Of a stretch of 64,000 nt of DNA, positions 8,828 through 17,672 are shown piece after piece. The position numbers were made by a program, and so were the translations under genes. The notes under the pieces are model-generated. The model saw only the letters and a list, made by a program, of their open reading frames with translations, had not been told where the DNA came from and did not search any database. The stretch's first letter is position 1. The number at the start of each line of letters is the position of its first letter. Origin of the DNA: Microbulbifer variabilis (lineage in GTDB: Bacteria > Pseudomonadota > Gammaproteobacteria > Pseudomonadales > Cellvibrionaceae); the NCBI RefSeq assembly GCF_023716485.1, contig NZ_CP092418.1, positions 3,207,001-3,271,000 on the forward strand. Reading direction: 5' to 3'.

Positions 8828-10170
8828 TAAGCAGCCTCCGCACCACTAACATCTGTATCGACTAAGCCCGTTTCATTCTGCTGTTGCACGACAGACTCGC
8901 CAAGTATTTCCCGGTAGTAAGCCACCAGGTTCGATGCCGCCAAACTCCAACAGAACTTGTTTTCAATACGCGCCCTGCCTTGAGCGCCCATATCCGCTTG
9001 CAAAGATTTATCCGCCAGAACACGACCAAGGGCCTCCGCCAGCGCATTACTGTCACCGGCCGGGACGACGATGCCGGCGTCGCCGACAACTTCTGGCAGC
9101 GCGCCTCCATCACTGGAAACCACCGGGGCCCCACAGGCCATCGCCTCACCCGCAGGCAAGCCAAACCCTTCATACAGTGATGGGCAGGCCACTACTGTTG
9201 CACTGCGGTAGTGGTTCACCAGTTCTTCATTGGAAATCCCAGAAACAAACTGCACAGCATCTTGCAGTTTCAACTTCTGCAACAGCTTTTCGGTAGCGCC
9301 GCCTTTGCGCAAACGGCCAACCACCAATAGCTCCAGCTCAGGAAAGCGCTCACGCAATCCGGCCATGGCCTGCAGTAAGACTCCAAGCCCTTTGAGCGGC
9401 TGGTCCGCCGAAGAGGTCGTCATAATACGCAAGGGTTGGCGATCCACCTTGTTATCGGGGCTGAAGATCTCTGTGTCGATACCGTTATAGATCAGGTGTA
9501 TTTGCTCCGGCGCCACCCCGAATTGTTCGATGATGTCTCGCTCTGACTGGCGCGATACCGTGACAATATGGCGCAACTTCCTCGAAACCTTGATTTGCAT
9601 ATTCAGGAAGTTGTGCCAGCGTCGCACCAACAAACGAAAGCGCCAGTCCGGCGCCGCATCTAGGGCTAGCTGGCGATCGCGGGTAATGGGATGGTGAATA
9701 GTGGCAACAACTGGGAGGCCGCTGCGCTCGATATCCAACAGCCCATAGCAAAGCGATTGGTTATCGTGAACTATGTCATATTGGTGACCATGCTGACGTA
9801 AGTATTTACGCACGCGACGACCAAAAGTATATGGCTCGGCAAAACCGCCGGTCAGTTTACTCAGCCATTCAAAGAAGTCTGCCCAAGAGAGCAGATGTTT
9901 TGGTCTAAGGGCACGGCTGGGCTTTTCTACTTCATAGAGATTGAGTCCGGGCATCTTGATCAAGCTCACCCGCTCATCCAGCTCTGGGTAGGGCTGGCCG
10001 GATATCACATCGACCGAATGGCCGGCATCAACCAGAGCCTTACTCAAGTAACGGAGATAAATTCCCTGGCCACCACTGTGCGGATGACTGCGATATCCCA
10101 GTAGACATATTTTTAGTGGCCGTGTCTCGCTAGCCATTGGACCGTCTGCACAATTTCCCAAGGCGGTCAT
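8827..10170 (-). CDS. Glycosyltransferase family 4 protein
   Basis: This is a GT-B fold retaining glycosyltransferase of about 447 residues. The N-terminal domain opens with KICLLGYRSHPHSGGQGIYL, the glycine-rich acceptor/donor loop. The C-terminal domain has the GT4 signature CPSLYEGFGLPAGEAMACG with the catalytic EX7E pair and donor-binding glutamates. It would transfer a sugar from a nucleotide donor to a lipid or growing glycan at the cytoplasmic face of the membrane. The ATG at 10170 is preceded by GGGGA; alternatives are a GTG at 10203 and an ATG at 10137, where conserved sequence begins. It is the first gene of the operon with the methyltransferase and toroid protein. Confidence 0.92.
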   Translation of the reverse strand: MTALGNCADGPMASETRPLKICLLGYRSHPHSGGQGIYLRYLSKALVDAGHSVDVISGQPYPELDERVSLIKMPGLNLYEVEKPSRALRPKHLLSWADFFEWLSKLTGGFAEPYTFGRRVRKYLRQHGHQYDIVHDNQSLCYGLLDIERSGLPVVATIHHPITRDRQLALDAAPDWRFRLLVRRWHNFLNMQIKVSRKLRHIVTVSRQSERDIIEQFGVAPEQIHLIYNGIDTEIFSPDNKVDRQPLRIMTTSSADQPLKGLGVLLQAMAGLRERFPELELLVVGRLRKGGATEKLLQKLKLQDAVQFVSGISNEELVNHYRSATVVACPSLYEGFGLPAGEAMACGAPVVSSDGGALPEVVGDAGIVVPAGDSNALAEALGRVLADKSLQADMGAQGRARIENKFCWSLAASNLVAYYREILGESVVQQQNETGLVDTDVSGAEAA

Positions 10171-10773
10171 AGATTCCCCATCTGCTTGTTCTGAGACCCA
10201 CACTCATTAATCAAAAAGGCAGCGCCCTGCTGTGAAGCCTGGCTAAAGCAATCGACCAATCCGGGGCCCTACGCTGATAAAGCGGAAGAATACACTGGCG
10301 GGGAAATGACTGCTAGGCAGAAGTAATCCACTCTCTTGGCCAGTCTGCCCTTCCGCGTGGCTTCTGAAGCCAAATAAAGTACGCAGCGAACTTCTATCAA
10401 ATACATTATCAGCCGATGAACTACACCAGATCTCTGCGCTGCACATCCCCCATTTAAAAATATTTTTGCCTGCGCCAGGTTTACTCTCAGCCCAGTCATC
10501 AGAGGCAGGATGAATAGAAAGAAAAGTGTGACAAGAGTTTTTTAGCAAAAGAGCTGGGAAAATAGCCTATGTATTTATTTTTGACCTGCAAAAAAAAATG
10601 CCCGCCAAAAGGCGGGCCAGGTTTCTCGAACACACTTTCAGGAGGAGAGTTTCAAGTACGTTACGCACTTAAATTTAGGTATAGCAGAGTATCGATCTCT
10701 CCTGTATTCCTGCCGGCATTCCTGTCGTAAAAGCCGTTCAGTATTTATGCCGCCGGTACACGAGAAACCGTGA
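10171..10773. other. Intergenic region upstream of the glycan operon
   Basis: About 600 bp without a convincing gene. It should carry the leftward promoter of the glycosyltransferase operon and does contain the leftward terminator of the glutamine-synthetase-like gene. A 101-codon leftward frame at 10243-10548 has no ribosome site or recognisable protein character and is not called. Confidence 0.5.
10590..10617 (-). terminator. Intrinsic terminator of the glutamine-synthetase-like gene
   Basis: GCCCGCC (10600-10606) and GGCGGGC (10611-10617) form a perfect 7-bp GC stem with an AAAA loop. On the minus strand it is followed by nine T (A run 10590-10598). This is a strong leftward intrinsic terminator. 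Confidence 0.88.
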
Positions 10774-12159
10774 TTAAACCCGATGCAAATAACTTTGGTA
10801 TTCCACATCGGTAACTCGAGCGCCAATCTCCGCCATCTCCTGACGCTTCAGCATAAGGAAAAGTTCGACAAACCGAGGATCGAGATATTCTCTCCACAAC
10901 GCACTCTTATCAAAGCGCTTCAGTGCCCCACTCCAGGTATTAATCAGTTGCTCGCTTTGCACCTGATAGGCATCGCCTTCAACTGGATCGGGAGCCTGTA
11001 ACTGGTTCTCAATTCCGTGGCAGACACCGGCCAAAATACCCGCCAAGACCAAGTAGGGATTCACATCGGCACCAGCAATGCGGTGTTCGATACGACGAGC
11101 CTCGGGATTACTGGCTGGTACTCGCAAAGTGGTGGTGCGGTTGTCGTAGCCCCAGCACAAATTCAGCGGCGCGTGAGAACTCTCTTGGAAGCGGCGGTAG
11201 GAATTGCTGTGTGGCGCAAAGAATGCCATCGCATCATTGGCGGTTGCCAACATACCTGCCGCTGCCTGACGCAGCAGCTCGGAGCCCTCTTCACTGCCAT
11301 CATCAAAAACATTTTTACCATGGCTATCAATCAAACTCATATGCACGTGCATACCGTTGCCAGCCTGATCCCCAAAGGGTTTAGCCATAGTGCTTACACG
11401 GAAGCCGTGACTGCGCGCCACGCCTTTCAGCAGGCGCTTGAATAGCAGAGTTTGATCCGCCACCTTGACAGGATCGGCACTGTGCAACAGATTGATTTCA
11501 AACTGACCGGGCGCACACTCTGAGAGCACTGAATCAGCTGGAATACCCTGCTCCTCACAAGCGGCACGCACATCGGCAAAAAAGTGACGCTGCGCGTTCA
11601 GCTCAGACAAATCATATACATCGGTAGAGGGCACCAGTTCAGCATCGTTGTCGCTGACTGGGCGCGGGCGCGCCAAGTGATCAACGTCATCGCGCAACAA
11701 ATAGAATTCCAATTCGGTGGCACAGACTGCGGTATAACCGAGCTTCTGCAGGCGATCCACCACCCGCTGCAGCTGGGCACGTGGATCGGCATAGAGCGAA
11801 GAGCCATCCGCCTCGTGCAACTGCATATGCAGCTGTGCTGTTACCTCCCGGTGCCAGGGCGCCAGACTGATCGGCGATACCGGCAGACAAACGCCATCAC
11901 TGTCACCACTGGCAAACACCAGAGGGCTATCTTCAATATCCCGCCCCCAGATATCCAGGCTGACAGCGCTACGCGGCATTTGCAGGCTTCCCTTCAGCAG
12001 CTTCTCCGCCGCTTCTGCTGGTAGCCATTTGCCGCGGGGGACACCATTGATATCGAACATAAAGCCTTCAATCCACTTTAGGTCCGTGTGTTCTGCCAGG
12101 AATTTGCGCGACTGCTCCAACAGTTCTGGTTGGGCAGTAAATTCTTTTTCTTGTGACAT
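10774..12159 (-). CDS. Glutamine synthetase family protein (probable gamma-glutamylpolyamine synthetase)
   Basis: This 461-residue ligase of the GSIII-like/PuuA branch has a short N-terminal beta-grasp domain (WIEGFMFDINGVPRGKW near 29-45) and a C-terminal catalytic domain. Family signatures include CATELEFYL (metal glutamates), GQFEINLLHS, GNGMHVHMSL (ATP/ammonia pocket) and NPEARRIEHRIAGADVNPYL. PuuA-type enzymes join glutamate to putrescine or another amine using ATP. The next gene upstream, on the same strand, is an omega-aminotransferase of the putrescine-pyruvate type, so polyamine catabolism is the best reading. A strong terminator lies about 160 bp after the stop. The exact amine is inferred. 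Confidence 0.88.
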   Translation of the reverse strand: MSQEKEFTAQPELLEQSRKFLAEHTDLKWIEGFMFDINGVPRGKWLPAEAAEKLLKGSLQMPRSAVSLDIWGRDIEDSPLVFASGDSDGVCLPVSPISLAPWHREVTAQLHMQLHEADGSSLYADPRAQLQRVVDRLQKLGYTAVCATELEFYLLRDDVDHLARPRPVSDNDAELVPSTDVYDLSELNAQRHFFADVRAACEEQGIPADSVLSECAPGQFEINLLHSADPVKVADQTLLFKRLLKGVARSHGFRVSTMAKPFGDQAGNGMHVHMSLIDSHGKNVFDDGSEEGSELLRQAAAGMLATANDAMAFFAPHSNSYRRFQESSHAPLNLCWGYDNRTTTLRVPASNPEARRIEHRIAGADVNPYLVLAGILAGVCHGIENQLQAPDPVEGDAYQVQSEQLINTWSGALKRFDKSALWREYLDPRFVELFLMLKRQEMAEIGARVTDVEYQSYLHRV

Positions 12160-12282
12160 AAGTTGCCTGAGGTAATCCTGTCAAACCGCAGAAGCGGCCC
12201 AGAGCGGTCACCTGCATTCTCCGTTGACGGATAGTGGGTGACAGCCTTGCGCCGCTTCCAAAAAAGGGGCTAGACCCCGAGT

Positions 12283-13632
12283 TTACGCTAGAGCTTTAGC
12301 GGTGTCGTCAAGTGCGCGATGCGCTTTTTCCACAAGCTCATCCACCTGCTCAGTGGTAATAATCAGTGGCGGCGCAATCACCATGGCATCACCCACGGCA
12401 CGCATGACCAAACCGTGCTTGATACTCAGATCACGACATACGCCACCGGCAGTGCAGTCATCATCAAAGCGGGCGCGGCTGGCCTTGTCTTTCACAAGCT
12501 CCAAAGCGCCGACCATACCCAGGCTGCGCGCCTCACCAACGATGGGGTGCTCTGCCAACTCTGCCCAACGTTTGGCAAGGTAAGGGCCAGTCACATCGCG
12601 CACATTCTCGATAATCTTCTCATTGCGCAGGATATTAATAGTGGCCAGGCCTGCCATACAGGCCGCGGGGTGCGCAGAGTAGGTGTAGCCGTGAGTAAAT
12701 TCCCCGCCCTTACTCTTGATCACATCAGCAACGCGATCACCTACCATGGTACCGCCGAGAGGGAAATAACCATTGGTCACCGCTTTGGCGAAAGTCATCA
12801 GGTCCGGCTTGAGACCATAATAATCTGCACCAAACCATTCACCAGTGCGCCCAAAGCCGAATATCACCTCATCCATCACCAACAGAATGTCGTATTGATC
12901 CAATACTTTCTTCACTTCTGGCCAGTAGGTTTCCGGCGGAATGACCACACCACCTGCACCCTGGATAGGTTCGGCAATAAAGGCGGCCACTTTCTCAGGG
13001 CCCAGCTCCTGGATTTTTTCGTCGAGGCTGCGCGCGGCTTGAATACCGAACTCCTCTGGAGACATTTCCCCGCCCTCGGCAAACCAGTAAGGCTGCTGTA
13101 CGTGTTCAATGTAATCCAGCGGCTGGAACTGTTTGTGCATACCACTCATGCCACCCAGGCTGGCACCGGCGATGGTGGAACCGTGATAACCATTTTTGCG
13201 GGAAATCACAATGCGCTTCTCGGGCTTGTCCTGCAGATCCCAGAAACGGCGAATCAGGCGCAAATTAGTGTCATTCGCCTCAGAACCGGAGCCGGTGAAG
13301 AACACATTGCTCATACTGGCGGGAGTTACTTCTGCCAGCGCATCTGCCAGCTCGATAGATGGCACGGTAGTGCACTGGAAGAAACTGTTATAGAACGGCA
13401 GGGTATTCAGCTGCTCATAGATTGCATCGCTAATTTCCTTACGGCTATAACCCAGGTTGCAGCACCACAAACCAGACATACCATCCAGTAGACGATTACC
13501 ATCGATATCGGTGATATAAGCGCCTTCAGCACTGGTGATCACCCGGGTGCCCTGTTGCCCCAAGTCATTGAAGTCAGTAAAGGGGTGCAGCAGGTGCTCG
13601 CGGTCGTGTTGTTGCAGCTCACTTTTGTTCAT
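12283..13632 (-). CDS. Class III omega-aminotransferase (putrescine/beta-alanine:pyruvate type)
   Basis: This 449-residue fold-type I PLP enzyme has GMSGLWCCNLGYSR near the N terminus, FTGSGSEANDTNLRLIRRFW in the PLP phosphate cup, KNGYHGSTIAGASLGG, the DEVIFGFGRTGEWFG cofactor-ring motif, and TFAKAVTNGYFPLGG with the Schiff-base lysine. This set matches SpuC-like putrescine-pyruvate and related omega-amino acid transaminases. The ATG at 13632 has AGGAG upstream; a frame extension to 13689 adds residues without support. It precedes the gamma-glutamylpolyamine synthetase-like gene with a 123-bp gap and probably feeds the same amine-degradation route. Confidence 0.9.
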   Translation of the reverse strand: MNKSELQQHDREHLLHPFTDFNDLGQQGTRVITSAEGAYITDIDGNRLLDGMSGLWCCNLGYSRKEISDAIYEQLNTLPFYNSFFQCTTVPSIELADALAEVTPASMSNVFFTGSGSEANDTNLRLIRRFWDLQDKPEKRIVISRKNGYHGSTIAGASLGGMSGMHKQFQPLDYIEHVQQPYWFAEGGEMSPEEFGIQAARSLDEKIQELGPEKVAAFIAEPIQGAGGVVIPPETYWPEVKKVLDQYDILLVMDEVIFGFGRTGEWFGADYYGLKPDLMTFAKAVTNGYFPLGGTMVGDRVADVIKSKGGEFTHGYTYSAHPAACMAGLATINILRNEKIIENVRDVTGPYLAKRWAELAEHPIVGEARSLGMVGALELVKDKASRARFDDDCTAGGVCRDLSIKHGLVMRAVGDAMVIAPPLIITTEQVDELVEKAHRALDDTAKALA

Positions 13633-14024
13633 ATTTCGCTCCTGGCTTTGCTCTGGGGGCTCTCCACAGCACCGGACGAGAGCCCGCATGCATCGAATGA
13701 GTCATCCCGCAATTGATCACCTACCCTCCGGAGCCCATTAACGTGTCTTGCCGGACAGGGTATTGCTTCCAAAATTTGTGATCACATTCTAGTGGCGAGA
13801 CTGACGGAAGCGCAAGATCTATCTATGCCTCAGGGTAACAATAGGGTCCAGAACCGCAGTTACCCTTAGTTAGGAGAAAATCCTGAACTGAAATTGCGGC
13901 AACAAGAACCTTTACAACAGGGATACGTGAAGACTCTCACAGTGACCTATCAGGAGGAGTAAAGAGGTCAGGCTTGTTGGCCTGGGCTTCTATAAATATG
14001 ACTGTAAAAGCGCTGGCCCAAGCC
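13633..14024. other. Intergenic region upstream of the aminotransferase
   Basis: About 390 bp with no gene. It holds the likely leftward promoter region of the aminotransferase/ligase pair and the TGTGATCACA palindrome at 13777-13786. It also holds the 3' end region of the GntR gene, with a GC-rich imperfect repeat near 13972-14025. Confidence 0.5.
13777..13786. promoter_or_regulatory. Palindrome, candidate regulator site
   Basis: The perfect 10-bp palindrome TGTGATCACA lies about 145 bp upstream of the aminotransferase start and 240 bp after the GntR/FCD gene stop. FCD-type GntR proteins use short dyads of this general size, so the adjacent regulator may bind here. A CRP site would need a 6-bp spacer, which is absent. 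Confidence 0.35.
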
Positions 14025-14696
14025 CTAGAGTAATTCTTCGGCGGGAATTGAGCCGAGCCCCTCCTCAATATCCTGACGAATAGCAAGGCGCACTCGCGCC
14101 ACATCGCCATCGGCAATCGCACCAAGCAGGTCCTCGTGGCGGTCCGGCAACTCTTGTACACCGAAGCGCTGGAACACCAGGTGCTGCAGGGGAGCTGTTT
14201 GCAGCCATAGGCTCTCTATCAGCGAGAGGATGATATGGGGGTGCCCCAGGCGATAGAGGGTAAAGTGGAAATCGAGATTGGCCGTTACATACTCCTCGAT
14301 ATCCTTCTCTCTGAGCGCTTTAGTGACTCGAGCATCTAGCTGTCGTAACCGCTCGAGGGCCCCCCGTCCTACAAAGGGCAGCGCCTGCTCTGCGGCCTGA
14401 CACTCCAGCGCAACCCGTGCCGCACAAATCTCTGCGAGCTTTTCTGGCGTCATGGTGGGCACAGTGACACGGCGGGTATCAGACAGCTCTAGCGCTCGCT
14501 CCGAGGTCAGGCGCCGCAAGGCCTCACGAACAGGCATCGGGCTGCAATTCAAGTCCGCCGCCAAACCCCGGATAGTGACCGGGTGCCCCGGCAAAAACTT
14601 GCCACGTAGAATGGCATCTCGCACCTGAAAGTACACTCGTTCCTGGGTAGTGCGAAACTCCTCCTGCGGAGGGCTAAATTCCGGTGCCATCTTCAT
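14025..14696 (-). CDS. GntR family transcriptional regulator, FCD subfamily
   Basis: This 223-residue regulator has a GntR winged helix at about 15-85 (VYFQVRDAILRGKFLPG, then SPMPVREALRRLTSERALE). The all-helical FCD effector domain follows at about 95-215, including the DFHFTLYRLGHP segment that usually supplies a metal ligand. It would bind DNA as a dimer and respond to an organic acid or amine. Its ATG overlaps the patatin stop (ATGA), so it is co-translated with the patatin gene. It lies upstream of the polyamine-type aminotransferase, which is the other candidate target. The ligand is unknown. Confidence 0.9.
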   Translation of the reverse strand: MKMAPEFSPPQEEFRTTQERVYFQVRDAILRGKFLPGHPVTIRGLAADLNCSPMPVREALRRLTSERALELSDTRRVTVPTMTPEKLAEICAARVALECQAAEQALPFVGRGALERLRQLDARVTKALREKDIEEYVTANLDFHFTLYRLGHPHIILSLIESLWLQTAPLQHLVFQRFGVQELPDRHEDLLGAIADGDVARVRLAIRQDIEEGLGSIPAEELL

Positions 14697-15799
14697 GCGG
14701 CCCCAACCTGTTGCAACTTGTGGGGCAAATCATCGGAACCCACTTCGATAAGATGATCTGCTACCCGGCCGGTCTGCCAGATTTCATAAAAGTCGTCTGC
14801 CACCTGCCGGCTCATTTCCACCACTTTTTTCCAATAGCGCACACGCTCATCCGAGGGCATCTTATAAAAGTCGTTGCGATCCGGGATTTTGCCAAATGGT
14901 AACTGCTCAACAAATCCCGGCGACGGTGCGATCAGTAGTGTCGACATCATGGCATCGCCACGCACACGTCGCCAGGACAACCCCTTGTCGAACCAACCGG
15001 GCACCATAAACGGGAAGAAATGCGGGTAGAGCACTAATCCACGTGGATGACTGAAGCGCAAATCAAAGTGGTAGTCTGTAATCCCGCCATCGCGATAATT
15101 TCCCAAGGGTGCGCCAGCGGGGTTGCGCACACCCGCCATTACCAGTGGTATAGAACCACTGGCGAGCACCACCTCACGGACATTCTCCGGAGTGAGGGGG
15201 GCATTCGCCGTACTCAGATTGCCAAACTTCACAGTGGCCTGGGCCCGGGAGTGGAACACTACGCGCTCCCAGAAGGCTTTAAGGCTATGTCTGGAAACCG
15301 CATTGACCAACGCAGACGTAAAGAGCGCCGGGGCCAGAATGGCTCGCTTTTCACTTGCCAAGGGGCCACGCCCACGCGCTGTCACGAAGTGACTCTGCCA
15401 CAAGGGATTCTCCACCACCTCGCGCGCACCACTTTCCCCTAACACTTCCTGTAGAATCGCGCCACCCGTCGCCGTAATCTCAGCCGGGGTGGGCTTGGTA
15501 TCGCCGTAGTTCTGGTGAATATATCCATATTCCAGACGTTCCAGCGCCGCCAAAGGATTCTCCATGGCGTAGCACATATTACGAAAACTGCCGATTGATG
15601 AACCCAGCGTCGCAATAGGCTCACTACGACCTTTGAAAAAAGCCCCCATAAGAACCCGATCCAGCTGACTGATAACCAGCCACTTGGGGCCCCCAGAAGC
15701 TCCCACCAAGGTTGAGAACTGCCCTTGATGTAATCCCTCCTCGCGAACCCTACGCGCCGCTTTGGCGCCGGCCAGTAAAATGCAACTGCGGTTCTTCAC
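14693..15799 (-). CDS. Patatin-like phospholipase family protein
   Basis: This 368-residue protein has the three patatin elements. The glycine-rich oxyanion loop is GASGGPKW at 33-40, the nucleophile elbow is GSSIG at 66-70 (Ser68), and DGG at 237-239 supplies the catalytic Asp. No signal peptide is visible, so it is probably a cytoplasmic or peripherally membrane-bound lipid acyl hydrolase. It lies between a VOC-family gene (60 bp upstream) and the GntR regulator (4-bp overlap downstream), all on the same strand. The substrate is unknown. Confidence 0.85.
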   Translation of the reverse strand: MKNRSCILLAGAKAARRVREEGLHQGQFSTLVGASGGPKWLVISQLDRVLMGAFFKGRSEPIATLGSSIGSFRNMCYAMENPLAALERLEYGYIHQNYGDTKPTPAEITATGGAILQEVLGESGAREVVENPLWQSHFVTARGRGPLASEKRAILAPALFTSALVNAVSRHSLKAFWERVVFHSRAQATVKFGNLSTANAPLTPENVREVVLASGSIPLVMAGVRNPAGAPLGNYRDGGITDYHFDLRFSHPRGLVLYPHFFPFMVPGWFDKGLSWRRVRGDAMMSTLLIAPSPGFVEQLPFGKIPDRNDFYKMPSDERVRYWKKVVEMSRQVADDFYEIWQTGRVADHLIEVGSDDLPHKLQQVGAA

Positions 15800-15859
15800 A
15801 TAAATTCCTTATCAATTTACCTAAAAGCCAAAGTCAAATGAGAGCCTTGCCAGGGCCAA

Positions 15860-16300
15860 TTACCACTCGCCGCTGTTCTCCATCGACTTCCAGGGTTCCC
15901 TCGGTTCCAGGGGCTCGCCATTTTGTAACAGTTCAATTGAGATACCGTCCGGCGAACGGAAAAAGGCCATATGGCCATCGCGAGGGGGACGATTGATAGT
16001 AACCCCCGCATCCATCATTCTCTGGCAGACGGCGTAGATATCATTCACTCCATAAGCCAGGTGGCCGAAGTTTCGCCCGCCACTATAGGACTCCGAATCC
16101 CAGTTGTAAGTGAGTTCCAGCGTGGGCGCTTTATGCTGGCGAGCACTATCGACATCCTCAGGGGCCGCAAGATATACCAAGGTGAAACGCCCTTTGTCAT
16201 AATCTTTGCGATGCACCAACTGCAAGCCCAACTTTTCACAGTAAAACTTTAAGGATTCTTCCAGGTTGGCCACGCGGACCATTGTGTGCAGGTATCTCAC
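15860..16300 (-). CDS. VOC family protein, glyoxalase I type (lactoylglutathione lyase)
   Basis: This 146-residue glyoxalase fold protein keeps all four metal ligands of the GloA family: His5, Glu62, His80 and Glu123. It also has the family phrases VANLEESLKFYCEKLG, LELTYNWD, FGHLAYGV and RSPDGISIELLQ. It would isomerise the hemithioacetal of methylglyoxal and glutathione to S-lactoylglutathione using Ni or Zn in the cytoplasm. It is the first gene of a likely operon with the patatin and GntR genes and is divergent from a PLP-enzyme gene. Residues after about 130 are a short variable tail. Confidence 0.87.
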   Translation of the reverse strand: MRYLHTMVRVANLEESLKFYCEKLGLQLVHRKDYDKGRFTLVYLAAPEDVDSARQHKAPTLELTYNWDSESYSGGRNFGHLAYGVNDIYAVCQRMMDAGVTINRPPRDGHMAFFRSPDGISIELLQNGEPLEPREPWKSMENSGEW

Positions 16301-16375
16301 CCTCTACTCCTTCCTGTTGCCAGGATCTACAATCGCGGAATAATAAATAATTCAGCTTCGCCTGGCGAAAAGCAA

Positions 16376-17572
16376 ATGTATAAAAAATTCTATCGTGCAT
16401 TTTCTCAAGCACCCAGCGGCAGCCCATCCTCCATGCTGCACATGGCCTGTCACTCCCATCATTACTGGCCCGATGTGACATTGGAGGCAGTCCAACAATA
16501 CTGGCAGGATGCGGCACTGCTCGCCGATGACAAGTGGGGACCTATTTTCCAGGAAAAAATACCCGCCTGGCAAAGTGCCGTCGCGCGAACACTAAACCTC
16601 CCCGACGCTTCTCAAATAGCTATTGCCCCCAATACCCACGAGCTTGTCTACCGGCTACTTAGTGCCTTTCCCATCACTGAACCCCTGTATATCCTCACTA
16701 CAGATGGAGAATTTTACAGCTTCACCCGCCAGCTGCAGCGGCTGGAAGAATTGCCCAACATACAAGTAACCCGTATACCCAAACACCCCTTCTCCACCCT
16801 GGCAGAGCGCTTTGAGCAGGAACTGCATACGGGAGACTACCAACTGGCTTATGCCAGCCTGGTATTTTTCGATTCTGGCGTGGTATTCCCCGACCTATTG
16901 CGAATCGTCGAGCAGAAGCCAATCCAAACCCAGTTTGTAGTCGACGGTTATCATGGATTTTTTGCCCGCTCAATCGACCTGAGCGGTATTGCTGACAAAG
17001 CATTTTTTACTGCCGGCTCGTATAAGTACCTGGGTGCCGGCGAAGGGCTGTGTTTTATGAGCATTCCTCGCAACTGCTCCCTACGACCACTAAATACCGG
17101 CTGGTTTGCCGAAATTGCGGAGCCTGAAAATCGCCGTGGCCATGTCAGCTATGCGGACAACTGGCTGAGATTTGCCGGGGCAACTATGGATTATTCCTGC
17201 CTGTACAAAGGTCTTGCCATTTTCGATCTATTCCGACGCGAAGGTATTACCGTAGATAAAATCCACCGCTATGTCCTCAATGCCCAAAGCCGCTTCCTGA
17301 ACACAATGAACAAAAACAGCCACCCGCTACTCAACCGGGAGCGCCTAATTCACCACGACCTGAAGGAGGGCCATGGCCACTTTTTCACGTTCGATTGCGG
17401 CACAACAGAAAACTCAGAAAAGCTACAAAAAGAGCTGAAAGCCCGAGCAGTCCTTTGCGACAGGCGCCAACATCTGCTGCGCCTGGGCTTTGCTATCTAC
17501 CATGATGAAAATGAAACTTATCAGCAGGTTTTTGACTCACCCCAAATAAATTCGGAGGCGCTGTTATGCTGA
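16376..17572 (+). CDS. Class V-fold PLP-dependent enzyme (kynureninase/aminotransferase-like)
   Basis: This is a 398-residue fold-type I PLP protein. The probable cofactor residues are Asp190 and His193 in VVDGYHGFF and Lys217 in FTAGSYKYLG, which forms the Schiff base. IAIAPNTHELVYRLL is the phosphate-cup region. The N-terminal part (SSMLHMACHSHHYWPDV) and overall layout resemble kynureninase-like members of class V rather than cysteine desulfurases. The ATG at 16376 is taken because the frame upstream of it overlaps the divergent VOC gene. The racemase-family gene follows 100 bp later on the same strand and may act on the same metabolite. The substrate is unknown. Confidence 0.75.
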   Translation: MYKKFYRAFSQAPSGSPSSMLHMACHSHHYWPDVTLEAVQQYWQDAALLADDKWGPIFQEKIPAWQSAVARTLNLPDASQIAIAPNTHELVYRLLSAFPITEPLYILTTDGEFYSFTRQLQRLEELPNIQVTRIPKHPFSTLAERFEQELHTGDYQLAYASLVFFDSGVVFPDLLRIVEQKPIQTQFVVDGYHGFFARSIDLSGIADKAFFTAGSYKYLGAGEGLCFMSIPRNCSLRPLNTGWFAEIAEPENRRGHVSYADNWLRFAGATMDYSCLYKGLAIFDLFRREGITVDKIHRYVLNAQSRFLNTMNKNSHPLLNRERLIHHDLKEGHGHFFTFDCGTTENSEKLQKELKARAVLCDRRQHLLRLGFAIYHDENETYQQVFDSPQINSEALLC

Positions 17573-17672
17573 TTAACAGGCTAAGCCAACCGGCAGCCTC
17601 TATTGATCAATACTTTGATCCATACTTTTGCGGACGATGTAATCTTAAAAACGGGAGAGTCCGGACCTAATC

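Noticed and set aside
10243..10548. 101-codon frame on the - strand
   Set aside because: It is intergenic but without a ribosome site, and its amino acid composition does not look like a protein.
12319..13491. 390-codon frame on the + strand
   Set aside because: It lies wholly antisense to the aminotransferase gene, shows no domain or ribosome site, and is explained by codon bias of the real gene.
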